Shown here in pieces: positions 8,813 to 17,982 of a DNA stretch of 61,199 nucleotides. Made by a program: the position numbers and the translations under genes. Source of the stretch: an uncultured Prevotella sp. (GTDB taxonomy: Bacteria; Bacteroidota; Bacteroidia; Bacteroidales; Bacteroidaceae); NCBI GenBank assembly GCA_902798285.1, contig CADBVZ010000014.1, positions 1 to 61,199 of the forward strand, read 5' to 3'. Position 1 is the stretch's first letter. The number at the start of each line of letters is the position of its first letter. Under the pieces are notes generated by a model. That model was not told where the DNA came from and did not search any database. It saw only the letters and a list, made by a program, of their open reading frames with translations.

Positions 8813-10743
8813 AAAAAGCCGTCGTCAATATCGCCCGTCTGGTGCTGGCCGTGACGCTGATTCTCTCAGGCTTTGTGAAGGCTGTAGATCCGCTCGGCAC
8901 TCAGTACAAGATTCAGGATTATCTGACGGCAATGGGACTTGGAGGCATCGTGCCCGACTTGCTGACGCTCTCGGCATCAGTACTGCTCTCGGGCTTGGAG
9001 TTCATCCTCGGCATCTGTCTGCTCTTTGCCATCAGGCGTCGACTCGTATCGAAAGTCGTGCTGGTAATGATGGTACCCATGACAATGCTCACGCTGTGGC
9101 TGGCCATAGCCGATCCCATACACGATTGCGGATGCTTTGGCGATGCCCTGGTGCTCACCAATTGGCAGACGCTGTGGAAGAATGTCGTGTTGCTCGCGCT
9201 GGCCGTCATCGTATGGCGCTGGCCCCTGCTCATGCCAAGACTCATCGGCGAGTCGAACCAGTGGATTGTGTTCAACTATTCCAGTTTGTTCATTCTGCTG
9301 GTGGTGGCCCTCAGAAGCCTCTACACCCTGCCCCAGTTCGACTTCCGTCCCTATTACATCGGGGCTGATATCCGCGAGGGCTGGCAGAAGATGATGGAAG
9401 GTGAGGATTCGCCCTATGCCGACTTCTTCATCGAGAGCATCAACGATGGCGAGGACATTACGGAGCAGGTGCTGAATGATAAAGGCTACACCTTATTATT
9501 AATAGCCCCCCATCTGGAGCAAGCCGACGATTCGCAACTCGACGAGTTGAACCGCATCTACGACTACAGCGTGGAGCAAGGCTATCCCTTCTACTGCCTC
9601 ACGGCCAGTTCAGCGAAAGCCATCAGTCGTTGGCAGGATATGACGGGAGCTGAATACCCGTTCTGTCAGACAGACGACATCACGCTGAAGACGATGATCC
9701 GCTCGAACCCAGGATTGATGTTACTGAAGGATGGTAAGGTGATCCGCAAGTGGAGCCACAACGCTCTTCCCGAGGAAGAGGAACTCTCAGGCCGTCTGGA
9801 AGACATTGAGTTGGGACAGATACCATCTGACAGCACAGCAGGCAAGATACTCTGGTTGCTCACCTGGTTCGTATTGCCACTGGTCATCCTCACGATAGCC
9901 GACCGCCTCTGGGCCTGGAGCAAATGGGTCCGCAAGAAAAAGAAAAAAAGTAATAACCCTTTAAATAAAGAAAAAAGAATTATGAGAAAGAAAATTGTAG
10001 CAGGAAACTGGAAGATGAACATGAATCTCCAGGATGGTATCGCTCTGGCAAAGGAGCTGAATGAGACACTGAAGGCTGACAAGCCCAACTGTGGTGTAGT
10101 AATCTGCACACCGTTTATCCACCTCGCTTCTATCGCACAGTTCCTCGATCAGGACATCATCGGTCTGGGTGCTGAGAACTGCGCTGACAAGGAGAAAGGT
10201 GCTTTCACTGGTGAGGTAAGCGCTGAGATGGTAAAGAGCACAGGTGCTCAGTACGTGATTCTGGGTCACTCAGAGCGTCGTGAGTACTACAAGGAGACTC
10301 CTGAGATCCTGAAGGAGAAGGTGCTTCTGGCTCAGAAGAACGATCTGAAGGTTATCTTCTGCATCGGTGAGTCACTCGAGGAGCGCGAGGCTGGCAAGCA
10401 GAACGAGGTAGTAAAGGCCGAGCTCGAGGGTTCAGTATTCAACCTCTCTGAGGAGGACTTCCGCAAGATCGTTATCGCCTACGAGCCAATCTGGGCCATC
10501 GGTACTGGTAAGACCGCTACCGCTGAGCAGGCTGAGGAGATCCACGCTTACATCCGCTCAATCATCGCCGAGAAGTATGGTCAGGCTGTAGCCGACGACA
10601 CCACTATCCTCTATGGTGGTTCTTGCAAGGCTAGCAACGCTCCTGAGCTGTTCGCAAAGCCCGACATCGATGGCGGTCTGATTGGTGGTGCCTCTCTGAA
10701 GGCAGCTGACTTCAAGGGTATTATCGACGCTTGGAAGAAGTAA
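8809..10743 (+). CDS. DoxX-like (BT_3928 family) membrane protein read in frame into triose-phosphate isomerase
   Basis: One 644-residue frame. Residues 1-391 form a BT_3928-type protein: an N-terminal DoxX-like four-helix membrane domain ([19 protein letters not shown], then [11 protein letters not shown]), a soluble domain (about 175-340) and a last membrane helix (about 346-366) followed by RKKKKK. Residues 392-644 are a complete TpiA. In Bacteroides the two are separate neighbouring genes. Here an A7 run (9943-9949) precedes TAATAA (9951-9956) that is out of frame by one base: one extra A would end the first protein at KKKKK. The frame shown may be a real fusion, a slippery site, or an assembly indel. 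Codon choice shifts sharply at the junction, from GCC/GGC to GCT/GGT, arguing for two originally separate genes. The start is GTG. Confidence 0.75.
   Translation: MKKAVVNIARLVLAVTLILSGFVKAVDPLGTQYKIQDYLTAMGLGGIVPDLLTLSASVLLSGLEFILGICLLFAIRRRLVSKVVLVMMVPMTMLTLWLAIADPIHDCGCFGDALVLTNWQTLWKNVVLLALAVIVWRWPLLMPRLIGESNQWIVFNYSSLFILLVVALRSLYTLPQFDFRPYYIGADIREGWQKMMEGEDSPYADFFIESINDGEDITEQVLNDKGYTLLLIAPHLEQADDSQLDELNRIYDYSVEQGYPFYCLTASSAKAISRWQDMTGAEYPFCQTDDITLKTMIRSNPGLMLLKDGKVIRKWSHNALPEEEELSGRLEDIELGQIPSDSTAGKILWLLTWFVLPLVILTIADRLWAWSKWVRKKKKKSNNPLNKEKRIMRKKIVAGNWKMNMNLQDGIALAKELNETLKADKPNCGVVICTPFIHLASIAQFLDQDIIGLGAENCADKEKGAFTGEVSAEMVKSTGAQYVILGHSERREYYKETPEILKEKVLLAQKNDLKVIFCIGESLEEREAGKQNEVVKAELEGSVFNLSEEDFRKIVIAYEPIWAIGTGKTATAEQAEEIHAYIRSIIAEKYGQAVADDTTILYGGSCKASNAPELFAKPDIDGGLIGGASLKAADFKGIIDAWKK
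9982..10743 (+). CDS. tpiA: Triose-phosphate isomerase (own start inside the longer frame)
   Basis: From the ATG at 9982 the 253-residue protein is a full-length TpiA that interconverts dihydroxyacetone phosphate and glyceraldehyde 3-phosphate in glycolysis. Signatures are [12 protein letters not shown] at the start (Asn and Lys of the active site), [12 protein letters not shown] (catalytic His), [15 protein letters not shown] (catalytic Glu and the mobile loop) and [10 protein letters not shown] near the end. An A-rich stretch (AAAGAAAAAAGA) lies just upstream of the ATG, as is usual for translation starts in this phylum, so independent translation is likely whether or not the upstream frame reads through. 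Codon use is strongly biased to GCT, GGT and CTG, as expected for a highly expressed gene. Confidence 0.93.
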   Translation: MRKKIVAGNWKMNMNLQDGIALAKELNETLKADKPNCGVVICTPFIHLASIAQFLDQDIIGLGAENCADKEKGAFTGEVSAEMVKSTGAQYVILGHSERREYYKETPEILKEKVLLAQKNDLKVIFCIGESLEEREAGKQNEVVKAELEGSVFNLSEEDFRKIVIAYEPIWAIGTGKTATAEQAEEIHAYIRSIIAEKYGQAVADDTTILYGGSCKASNAPELFAKPDIDGGLIGGASLKAADFKGIIDAWKK

Positions 10744-10745
10744 AA

Positions 10746-11384
10746 GTGAGACGACTCGTTATCATAGTAACATTGTGTGTTGGTTGCATCATGGCAGCCA
10801 ACGCACAATCTTCCTTCACACAGCGACTCCAGAAGAGTAACGCAGGTGAGGGAAAGGTGACCGTGACACAAGACAAGGCCATCGACGACCTCGTAAACGG
10901 CACCAGCGACAAAAAGTCGCAAACCACCCCTCAGAAGCAGACAGAGAGGAAGGAAAGTAACAACACTACTACTGCTACAAACCAAAACCAAAAGGAACAA
11001 GACAAGAAGCCCGATGCCAAAGCCATCGAAAACCAGCCGAACGTTGTTGTAGTAGGCGACTCCGTCGACACTCGCAAGAAGGTGATGAAAGGCTATAAGG
11101 TAAACGGCTATCGTGTCCAGGTGTTCGCCGGAGGCAACTCCCGCAACGATCGTATCAAGGCTGAGAGAACAGGTAGCGAAATCAAGTCGCTTTTCCCTGG
11201 AACCCCCATCTACGTACATTTCTACTCTCCAAGATGGATCTGTCGTATGGGTAACTATCGCACCTATGAGGAAGCCCTCGAGGTGCTCACCCGAGTGAAG
11301 AACCTCGGCTATCAGTCGGCCATCATCGTGAAAGGAAAGATCACCGTATCTTATCAACCAGGCTCCGACGATGCAACCCCTTAA
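10746..11384 (+). CDS. SPOR domain-containing secreted protein
   Basis: A 212-residue protein with an N-terminal signal peptide (RRLVIIVTLCVGCIMAANAQ), a low-complexity Gln/Thr/Lys-rich linker (about residues 55-95) and a C-terminal SPOR domain (YRVQVFAGGNSRNDRIKAE, ending near GYQSAIIVKG). SPOR domains bind peptidoglycan strands lacking stem peptides at division septa. The linker suggests the domain is tethered in the periplasm. It starts two bases after the tpiA stop at GTG 10746; an earlier TTG at 10731 would overlap tpiA and spoil the signal peptide. The order BT_3928-like, tpiA, SPOR, folE is conserved in Bacteroides. Confidence 0.85.
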   Translation: MRRLVIIVTLCVGCIMAANAQSSFTQRLQKSNAGEGKVTVTQDKAIDDLVNGTSDKKSQTTPQKQTERKESNNTTTATNQNQKEQDKKPDAKAIENQPNVVVVGDSVDTRKKVMKGYKVNGYRVQVFAGGNSRNDRIKAERTGSEIKSLFPGTPIYVHFYSPRWICRMGNYRTYEEALEVLTRVKNLGYQSAIIVKGKITVSYQPGSDDATP

Positions 11385-11395
11385 CCCACTAACGT

Positions 11396-11980
11396 ATGAT
11401 TCAGGAAGAATACAGAGAAGGACTTGAAGAGCTGGCAGCTCACTATAAAGACATACTGACCCTCTTGGGCGAAGATCCCTCACGCGAGGGATTGGAGAAG
11501 ACACCTATGCGAGTGGCCAAGGCGATGCAGACACTCACCAGAGGCTACAACATGGATGCCCATAAGGTGCTTACCGATGCGCTCTTCAAAGAGGACTACT
11601 CGCAGATGGTGATAGTGAAGGACATCGATTTCTTCTCACTCTGCGAACACCACATGCTCCCCTTCTATGGCAAGGCCCACGTGGCCTATATCCCCAATGG
11701 CTACATCACCGGACTCTCGAAGATAGCCCGAGTAGTAGATATCTACGCCCACCGTCTTCAGGTGCAGGAGCGTATGACCCAGCAGATCAAAGACTGCATC
11801 CAGGAGACGCTGAAGCCCCTCGGTGTAATGGTTGTTGTAGAGGCCAAGCATATGTGTATGCAGATGCGGGGCATCGAGAAACAGAATTCCATTACTACCA
11901 CCAGTGACTTCAGTGGAGCCTTCAACCAGGCAAAGACCCGACAGGAATTTATGAACTTAATCCATAACAATCAAATCTAA
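11396..11980 (+). CDS. folE: GTP cyclohydrolase I
   Basis: A 194-residue enzyme that converts GTP to 7,8-dihydroneopterin triphosphate, the entry step of folate and pterin synthesis. The zinc ligands are visible: Cys83 and His86 in [12 protein letters not shown] and Cys154 in HMCMQMRGI. The segments [20 protein letters not shown] and [12 protein letters not shown] form the active-site core. It lies 11 bases after the SPOR gene, in the same operon. Length and motifs are typical. Confidence 0.96.
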   Translation: MIQEEYREGLEELAAHYKDILTLLGEDPSREGLEKTPMRVAKAMQTLTRGYNMDAHKVLTDALFKEDYSQMVIVKDIDFFSLCEHHMLPFYGKAHVAYIPNGYITGLSKIARVVDIYAHRLQVQERMTQQIKDCIQETLKPLGVMVVVEAKHMCMQMRGIEKQNSITTTSDFSGAFNQAKTRQEFMNLIHNNQI

Positions 11981-11986
11981 AGCAAA

Positions 11987-12562
11987 ATGTATCAGGCAGA
12001 CAGAGGTAATTACAGAACCAACGAGTCAATGGGCAAAGCATTCATGCACAGTTGTCTCGGCAAGTTAATCATCTTCGTAGCGTTTATTTTAGTAGTGCTG
12101 ATTATCGCCTACTTCACCACTCCTACAGAAAAGGAGATGACAGTGGATATGGAGGATAACATCATGCAGTGTCTTGAAGCTAACGACAGCATCAAGGGCG
12201 ATCCTATTGATGATTACGTAACCAATCTTGGCGCCATCTTCTCCGAAGCCGACAGCACCAAAGTAGCTGAGGAAGTAAGACAAGCCTACCACATGTACAA
12301 CCGTCTGGAGGTATATCGCCATGCGCTCTATGCTACTGCCTATCTGCGCAACAACTTACACCCCGAGGGAGTACGCGTAGGTTTCGGAGCCTTCGGACTG
12401 GTAATTCCCACTGTTTTATACAAGGATATCCTGCTCGATGTAGGTCCTATTCATAAGGGCTACGACCAGAAACTTTATCGTCAGACCATTGTTCCTGACA
12501 ACGACCTCGGCAAGACCCCGAATATTCAGGAGTACCACTACAAACGGAATCCTGACGATTGA
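11987..12562 (+). CDS. Membrane-anchored protein of unknown function
   Basis: A 191-residue protein with a short polar N-terminus, one strong membrane helix (about residues 27-46, KLIIFVAFILVVLIIAYF) and a mostly helical C-terminal domain of about 145 residues. I do not recognise the family. It follows folE by 6 bases and its TGA stop overlaps the ATG of the next gene (TGATG), so it is co-translated in the folE run. One helix near the N-terminus suggests the C-terminal domain lies in the periplasm, which is inference. Confidence 0.75.
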   Translation: MYQADRGNYRTNESMGKAFMHSCLGKLIIFVAFILVVLIIAYFTTPTEKEMTVDMEDNIMQCLEANDSIKGDPIDDYVTNLGAIFSEADSTKVAEEVRQAYHMYNRLEVYRHALYATAYLRNNLHPEGVRVGFGAFGLVIPTVLYKDILLDVGPIHKGYDQKLYRQTIVPDNDLGKTPNIQEYHYKRNPDD

Positions 12563-13227
12563 TGAATATCATCGTATCTCAGGAGATTGAGAACGTATGC
12601 CCTGGCTTTGTTGGGGCAGCGGTAGAGGCTCGTGTTGTCAACACTCCCTTCAGCCCAGAGCTGTGGAAAGAGATTCATGCGCTCGAAGATAAGTTCCGAA
12701 ACGAGCTTACCACCGAGAGTCTGAAAGAGTTGTCAGGCATTGCAGCCACCCGTCGTGTGTACAAAGCCTGCGGCAAGGACCCTTCTCGCTATCGCCCAGC
12801 CAGCGAGCAGCTCATCCGACGTATGCTCCAAGGCAAGGAACTCTATCAGATCGATACGCTTGTCGACCTTGTCAACCTTGCCTCTATCGCCTATGGCTAT
12901 AGCATAGGTGGATTCGATGCGGATAAGTTCGTGGGCGACACCCTTACGCTGGGAGTCGGCAAGGAAGGAGAGCCTTACGAGGGTATCGGACGAGGCATGC
13001 TGAATATTGCAGGATTGCCCGTTTATCGCGATGCCATCGGAGGCGTAGGCACTCCCACCAGCGATAACGAGCGTACCAAGATGACCCTGCAGACTACACA
13101 TCTCATGGTGCTTATCAATGGTTATGACGGTAATGAGGAGCAAGTAGCCGATAATGCCCGATTCATTCAAGAGCTGGTTCGTAAATACTGCCAAAGCGAT
13201 GGTGGCAGTTTTTTCATATACAAATAA
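12562..13227 (+). CDS. B3/4 domain-containing protein (PheT-like tRNA editing fold)
   Basis: A 221-residue protein similar throughout to the B3/B4 domain of the phenylalanyl-tRNA synthetase beta chain. Recognisable blocks are KELSGIAATRRVYKACGKDP and LVDLVNLASIAYGYSIGGFD, then GGVGTPTSDNERTKMT. In PheRS the domain removes mis-attached tyrosine; free-standing versions are presumed to edit aminoacyl-tRNA or bind amino-acid-like ligands, but function is unproven. ATG 12562 overlaps the upstream stop. It is the last gene of the run that starts at 8267. Confidence 0.85.
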   Translation: MNIIVSQEIENVCPGFVGAAVEARVVNTPFSPELWKEIHALEDKFRNELTTESLKELSGIAATRRVYKACGKDPSRYRPASEQLIRRMLQGKELYQIDTLVDLVNLASIAYGYSIGGFDADKFVGDTLTLGVGKEGEPYEGIGRGMLNIAGLPVYRDAIGGVGTPTSDNERTKMTLQTTHLMVLINGYDGNEEQVADNARFIQELVRKYCQSDGGSFFIYK

Positions 13228-13251
13228 ACTGGGTGATGAAAAAGGTGATTG

Positions 13252-13291
13252 AAAAAGAAAAGGAAGTCACTGAATCATCAGCAACTTCCTT
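13252..13291 (-). terminator. Terminator of tRNA-Pro
   Basis: Stem AAGGAAGT (13260-13267) pairs with ACTTCCTT (13284-13291). On the minus strand the hairpin is followed by a T-rich tail (13252-13259). It lies directly after the tRNA gene. Confidence 0.65.
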
Positions 13292-13298
13292 CTTGATG

Positions 13299-13371
13299 TC
13301 GGGATTACTGGACTCGAACCAGCGACCTCGCGCCCCCCAGACGTGTGCGCTACCAACTGCGCTAAATCCCG
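13299..13371 (-). tRNA. tRNA-Pro (anticodon GGG)
   Basis: Folds as a 73-base cloverleaf on the minus strand. Acceptor CGGGATT pairs with AATCCCG (C1-G72 and A73 are proline identity features in bacteria); the D arm is GCGC/GCGC; the T loop is TTCGAGT. The anticodon loop CTGGGGG gives GGG at 34-36. The anticodon stem has one A28-C42 mismatch. CCA is not encoded. Confidence 0.9.
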
Positions 13372-13416
13372 AACACTTTTTGCTTGGCACCGACCCTTAT
13401 TTGTCGAATGCGGGTG

Positions 13417-13424
13417 CAAAGGTA
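13417..13424 (-). promoter_or_regulatory. Promoter of tRNA-Pro
   Basis: TACCTTTG on the minus strand, with TTTG (13445-13448) 20 bases upstream. It is back to back with the aroA promoter. Confidence 0.7.
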
Positions 13425-13519
13425 CATACTTTTTCCGAATCATCCAAATTTTCGAGCAACTTTTTAATCTTTTTCCTAAATTTAACCCCCACAAGGCACC
13501 AGATATCAAATAAAATGCG

Positions 13520-13527
13520 TAACTTTG
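13520..13527 (+). promoter_or_regulatory. -7 promoter element of aroA
   Basis: TAACTTTG, 27 bases upstream of the ATG at 13555. A TTG in-frame start at 13525 lies inside this element and is excluded. Confidence 0.7.
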
Positions 13528-13554
13528 CATGCTAAACAATTCGATACATCACAA

Positions 13555-14808
13555 ATGGAACAATATAGACTAACAGCACCCAAGCAGCTGAATCAAACAA
13601 TCTGTCTGCCTGCCTCGAAGAGTATCTCCAACAGAGCACTCATCATCTACGCCCTCAGTGGCGGAAAGCATCTCCCCCAGAATCTGAGCGAATGCGATGA
13701 TACAGAGGTTATCATCAATGCCCTTCGCTTCATGCCTAAAGAGATCAACATCAAGGCAGCAGGTACGGCTATGCGCTTCATGACGGCCTATCTTAGCGTG
13801 ATGCGAGGCACCCACATCCTGACAGGAACAGAGCGCATGCAGCATCGTCCGATAGGCATTCTGGTCGATGCACTCAAAGCCCTTGGAGCCGACATTAAAT
13901 ATACTGGGGCTACAGGTTTTCCCCCACTCCATATCACAGGTAAGTCGCTTAAAGGCGGATTATTGTCTATCCCCGGCAATGTCAGTTCACAATACATCTC
14001 TGCCCTGCTCATGATAGGTCCGATGCTGAAGGACGGACTGACTCTGCAACTGACAGGCGACATCATCTCTCGTCCCTACATCGACCTCACACTCTGGACG
14101 ATGGGCGAATTCGGAGCAGAAGCCGAATGGACATCGGCTGATACTATCACTGTGAAGCCCAAGCATTATGGGGACCACGAGTACTTTATTGAGAATGACT
14201 GGAGCGGAGCCAGCTATTGGTATGAGATGGTTGCACTCAGCAACAACCCCGATTCAGAAATCAGACTCACAGGACTGATGGATGGTTCAAAGCAGGGCGA
14301 TTCCGTCACCCGTTATATCTTCAGTTTACTTGGTGTAAAGACCACCTTTGAAACGAAGAAAGAAGGCATTCCACAAACCATTACCATCTCGCAGACTGGC
14401 AGATGCGTTCCTCGTCTGGAGTACGATTTTGTCAATTCGCCCGACTTGGCACAAACCTTCGTTGTCACCTGTGCTGCCAAGGGTATCCCCTTCCACTTCA
14501 AAGGTCTATCTACCCTGAAGATTAAGGAAACTGATCGTATAGAGGCCCTAAAACGAGAAATGCGAAAACTCGGTTTCGTACTTCATGATGTCAATGATAG
14601 TGAACTCTACTGGGATGGTGAACGATGCGAGCCATCCATATCTGAAGGTATCGACACCTACGACGACCACCGTATGGCATTGGCCTTTGCGCCTTATGCC
14701 CTTGTTACAGAAGGGCTCACCATCAACAATCCCCACGTCGTTACCAAGTCATATCCACGCTATTGGGATGACATGAAGAAAGCCGGATTCGAAATAGAAG
14801 TCTTATGA
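13555..14808 (+). CDS. aroA: 3-phosphoshikimate 1-carboxyvinyltransferase (EPSP synthase)
   Basis: A 417-residue enzyme that joins shikimate 3-phosphate and phosphoenolpyruvate in aromatic amino acid synthesis. Visible signatures are CLPASKSISNRALII near the N-terminus (Lys, Ser and Arg contacting phosphates), AAGTAMRFMTAYL, the KIKETDRIEALKREMRKLGF motif and TYDDHRMALAFA near the C-terminus. It is slightly shorter than the E. coli enzyme, as usual in Bacteroidetes. The TGA stop overlaps the next start (ATGA, 14805-14808), so the downstream small protein and porW are probably translated by coupling. Confidence 0.95.
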   Translation: MEQYRLTAPKQLNQTICLPASKSISNRALIIYALSGGKHLPQNLSECDDTEVIINALRFMPKEINIKAAGTAMRFMTAYLSVMRGTHILTGTERMQHRPIGILVDALKALGADIKYTGATGFPPLHITGKSLKGGLLSIPGNVSSQYISALLMIGPMLKDGLTLQLTGDIISRPYIDLTLWTMGEFGAEAEWTSADTITVKPKHYGDHEYFIENDWSGASYWYEMVALSNNPDSEIRLTGLMDGSKQGDSVTRYIFSLLGVKTTFETKKEGIPQTITISQTGRCVPRLEYDFVNSPDLAQTFVVTCAAKGIPFHFKGLSTLKIKETDRIEALKREMRKLGFVLHDVNDSELYWDGERCEPSISEGIDTYDDHRMALAFAPYALVTEGLTINNPHVVTKSYPRYWDDMKKAGFEIEVL

Positions 14809-15002
14809 GTTTTATCATCGTCTGCATCATATCATTAGTCACGCTAGCCGTTATTGCCGGCATAGCCACTCATTTCGACAAAGGAGATGATGAGATAACA
14901 GTGGGACACGATTGTTCCACTTGTACAGCGGCCGATGAGGGGACGTGTAAGATACATTGTCTGATGGAAGAGGCGAAGAAAAAGGAGAAAGTAGAAGATT
15001 GA
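14805..15002 (+). CDS. Small Cys-rich single-span membrane protein
   Basis: A 65-residue protein with one N-terminal membrane helix (residues 2-22, FIIVCIISLVTLAVIAGIA) and a short tail holding four cysteines in a CSTC...CKIHC pattern, then a Lys/Glu-rich end. The design resembles FeoB-associated Cys-rich proteins (helix plus metal-binding tail), but sequence is too short for a family call. It overlaps aroA by 4 bases and its stop overlaps the porW start (TGATG), so it is embedded in the operon. Metal or redox binding by the four cysteines is inference. Confidence 0.7.
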   Translation: MSFIIVCIISLVTLAVIAGIATHFDKGDDEITVGHDCSTCTAADEGTCKIHCLMEEAKKKEKVED

Positions 15003-17968
15003 TGAAGAAAGAAGAGAATAAAAGGAAGGCGCTTGGCGGACATGGTTTCTCGACAGACAAACTATTGTCCTTTACCTTCTTCTTTCTTTTTCTAACTACC
15101 TTTATCTTCATCATGGCATCCTGCTCTACGCAGAAGAACACAGCGCAATCACGCTGGTGGCATTCCTTCAATGCTCGCTATAACACTTACTTCAACGGCT
15201 CCCAAGCCTTTATCGACGGAAACCTTGAGAAAGAGAAAGGTAACAAGGACAACTATACAGAACTGATTCCACTCTATATGGTTGGCAACAAGCAGAGCCG
15301 AGAGATTGGCAAGAGTCAGTACGACCGTACCATCGAGAAATGTGAGAAAGCCATCCACCAGCACAGCATTAAGGCTAAGCCCGAATGGAACAACAGCAAG
15401 CGGAAAACCGCCAAAGACCGAGAGTGGTTAGGTCGCAAGGAATACAATCCATTTATCTGGAAGGCTTGGTTGCTCATGGGTAAGGCCCAGTTTCAAGAAG
15501 GCGCCTTCGACGAAGCTGCCGCCACTTTTTCATACATGAGTCGTCTATACCAGACACAACCACTGATGAATGGTCTGGCACGAGCATGGCTTGCTAAATG
15601 CTATACGGAACTGGGATGGAAATACGACGCAGAAGACGTGATTCGCAATATGAGTCGCGACTCTATGGACTTTCGCGCCGTTAAGGACTGGGACTACACC
15701 TACGCCAACTATTACATCCGTCAAGGAGACTATCCCAAGGCTATACCTTATTTAAAAAAGGTCATCAAGCACGAACGACGCAACATACAACGAGCTAGGG
15801 AGTGGTTTTTGATGGGACAGATTCTCAACCTGACGGGCAACCAAGAGGAAGCTTATCGTGCTTTTGGAAAAGTGATTGGTTGCCACCCTCCATACGAACT
15901 GGCTTTCAACGCCCGTATAGCCCAGACCGAAGTGGCTGGAACAGGGAATAGCCATCAGATGATTGGTCGCCTCCGTCGTATGGCCGCCTCCGACAACAAT
16001 GCTGAGTATCTGGATCAAGTCTATTATGCCATCGGCAATATCCATATGACCCAGCGCGATACGACGGAAGCCATCCGTGCCTATGAGAAAGGAAACCGCC
16101 TCTCCACAAGAAACGGCATTGAGAAAGGTGTTCTGCTACTGACGTTAGGCAACATCTATTGGACAAAGGAACAATTTGCCGATGCCCAACGCTGTTATGG
16201 CGAAGCCATCGGTCTGCTTGACAAAGAACGCCCTGACTACGAGGAGCTATCCAATCGTTCAATCATACTCGACGAGCTGGTGCCTTACACAAGCACCATC
16301 CACCTGCAGGATTCACTTCTTGCCCTCGCAGCTATGCCTGAGGCGGAACGAGATAAAGCTATCGATCGCGTCATTGCAGATTTAAAGAAGAAAGAAAAAG
16401 AAGAGCGCGATGCACTATTGGCACAAGAGCAAATGGCATCGAATGCCTCACAGATGCCAGGTGACGTAGACGCCCCTCCAACACCCAGTATTCCCTCTAT
16501 CGGCAACAAACAATGGTACTTTTATAACCCCATTGCCGTCAGCCAGGGAAAGGCCACCTTCCAGCGCCAGTGGGGAAAACGTGAGAATATCGACAATTGG
16601 CAACGCATCAACCAGACAGTCATTAGTTTAGAGAGCCCTGACAACCCTAATGACATAGAGGATACTGAAGATATGGATCATCCTAATACGCCTGAAGTAG
16701 CCATCGACTCCGTGGCAGCCGATCCTCATCAGCGCGAATACTACTTGGCCCAGATACCTTTCACCGCCGAGCAAAAGGCCGTCTGTCATGAGCTGATTCA
16801 GGATGCTTTGTTCCATGCTGGCATCATCCTGAAAGACAAAATGGATCATCTGAGGTTGAGCGAGAAGTATCTTCTCCGACTGACGGGCGATTATCCTAAT
16901 TATGAACATGCCGACGAGGCCTGGTATCATCTCTACCTGCTCTATCTGCGACAAGGCGACAACCTCCAGGCCAACAACTGTCTGACTCATCTTAAGACAG
17001 AACACCCCGAAAGCGAATGGACCACTCTTCTGACTGATCCTTACTATCTGGAGAACGCCAAGTTTGGCGAGCACATTGAGGACTCACTCTACACAGCCAC
17101 CTACGAAGCCTTCAAGCAAGACCGTGCCGACATCGTGAAGGTGAACACCTCTCTCTCTGAGAAGCGATTCCCTCAAGGAGCCAACCGCGCGAAGTTCCTT
17201 TTCATCGACGGTCTGAGTCGACTGAACGATGGTGATGGCGACGGATGCATGAGCCGATTACAGGAAGTCGTTGAAAAGTTCCCCGATAGCGAAGTCAGCC
17301 CGCTGGCTGGTATGATTATTAAAGGTGTACAGGAAGGCCGTCGACTCCATGGTGGAAAGTTTGATATAGGCGATGTATGGACCATGAGAAATGTCACGCT
17401 AACACACGACTCCACCATCGTCGACACTCTCAGCACGGAGCGCAACCAGCAATTCCTCTTCATGCTCGTCTATCAGCCCGACTCTGTCAACGAGAACCAG
17501 CTGCTATTCGAGATGGCACGCTATAACTTCACGAACTATCTTGTACGCAATTTCGAGATACAGATTGACGAAGACAATGGTCTGCGCCGCATGATGATGA
17601 GTGGTTTCCTTAGTTACGATGAAGCCATCCAATATGCCCGACAGCTTTATGCCAACAGTCTGATGGCCGACAGACTTCAGTCATGTCGCAGTCTCGTCAT
17701 CAGTGAAGCCAACCTGCAACTGATTGGCCGACAATTCAGCTACGACGAATACCAGCAGTTCTATGAGGAAGAACTTGTGCCGATGCGTGTCAGCAAAGAG
17801 CAACTGCTGCTTATCCCAGAGGATATGGAGCAACCGGATATTGAAGATTCCAGTGAGGTTGAGCAGACGGAAGAAGAAACACAAGATGACGACGACCTGC
17901 AATTACAGAAGGTTGCACCTCAGAAGCAACAGGTTAAGGACTTTGATTTTGGTGACGATTTCTGGTAA
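15002..17968 (+). CDS. TPR lipoprotein, type IX secretion PorW/SprE-like
   Basis: A 988-residue protein with a basic N-terminus, a hydrophobic stretch and a lipobox ending IMASC, then NTAQSRWWHSFNARYNTYFN, a segment typical of PorW/SprE. Several tetratricopeptide-like helical pairs follow (for example KAQFQEGAFDEAAATFSYM and QGDYPKAIPYLKKVIKHERR). The C-terminal region is acidic and ends FDFGDDFW. PorW/SprE is a periplasmic lipoprotein needed for type IX secretion and gliding in Bacteroidetes. Position directly before porX supports the call. ATG 15002 is preferred over an upstream in-frame start at 14957 because it overlaps the preceding stop and puts the signal peptide in place. Confidence 0.82.
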   Translation: MKKEENKRKALGGHGFSTDKLLSFTFFFLFLTTFIFIMASCSTQKNTAQSRWWHSFNARYNTYFNGSQAFIDGNLEKEKGNKDNYTELIPLYMVGNKQSREIGKSQYDRTIEKCEKAIHQHSIKAKPEWNNSKRKTAKDREWLGRKEYNPFIWKAWLLMGKAQFQEGAFDEAAATFSYMSRLYQTQPLMNGLARAWLAKCYTELGWKYDAEDVIRNMSRDSMDFRAVKDWDYTYANYYIRQGDYPKAIPYLKKVIKHERRNIQRAREWFLMGQILNLTGNQEEAYRAFGKVIGCHPPYELAFNARIAQTEVAGTGNSHQMIGRLRRMAASDNNAEYLDQVYYAIGNIHMTQRDTTEAIRAYEKGNRLSTRNGIEKGVLLLTLGNIYWTKEQFADAQRCYGEAIGLLDKERPDYEELSNRSIILDELVPYTSTIHLQDSLLALAAMPEAERDKAIDRVIADLKKKEKEERDALLAQEQMASNASQMPGDVDAPPTPSIPSIGNKQWYFYNPIAVSQGKATFQRQWGKRENIDNWQRINQTVISLESPDNPNDIEDTEDMDHPNTPEVAIDSVAADPHQREYYLAQIPFTAEQKAVCHELIQDALFHAGIILKDKMDHLRLSEKYLLRLTGDYPNYEHADEAWYHLYLLYLRQGDNLQANNCLTHLKTEHPESEWTTLLTDPYYLENAKFGEHIEDSLYTATYEAFKQDRADIVKVNTSLSEKRFPQGANRAKFLFIDGLSRLNDGDGDGCMSRLQEVVEKFPDSEVSPLAGMIIKGVQEGRRLHGGKFDIGDVWTMRNVTLTHDSTIVDTLSTERNQQFLFMLVYQPDSVNENQLLFEMARYNFTNYLVRNFEIQIDEDNGLRRMMMSGFLSYDEAIQYARQLYANSLMADRLQSCRSLVISEANLQLIGRQFSYDEYQQFYEEELVPMRVSKEQLLLIPEDMEQPDIEDSSEVEQTEEETQDDDDLQLQKVAPQKQQVKDFDFGDDFW

Positions 17969-17982
17969 AAGATTTAGAGAAT

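Noticed and set aside
13529-13573. Short upstream open frame ahead of aroA
   Set aside because: It starts within a couple of bases of the -7 element and overlaps the aroA start out of frame; nothing supports translation.
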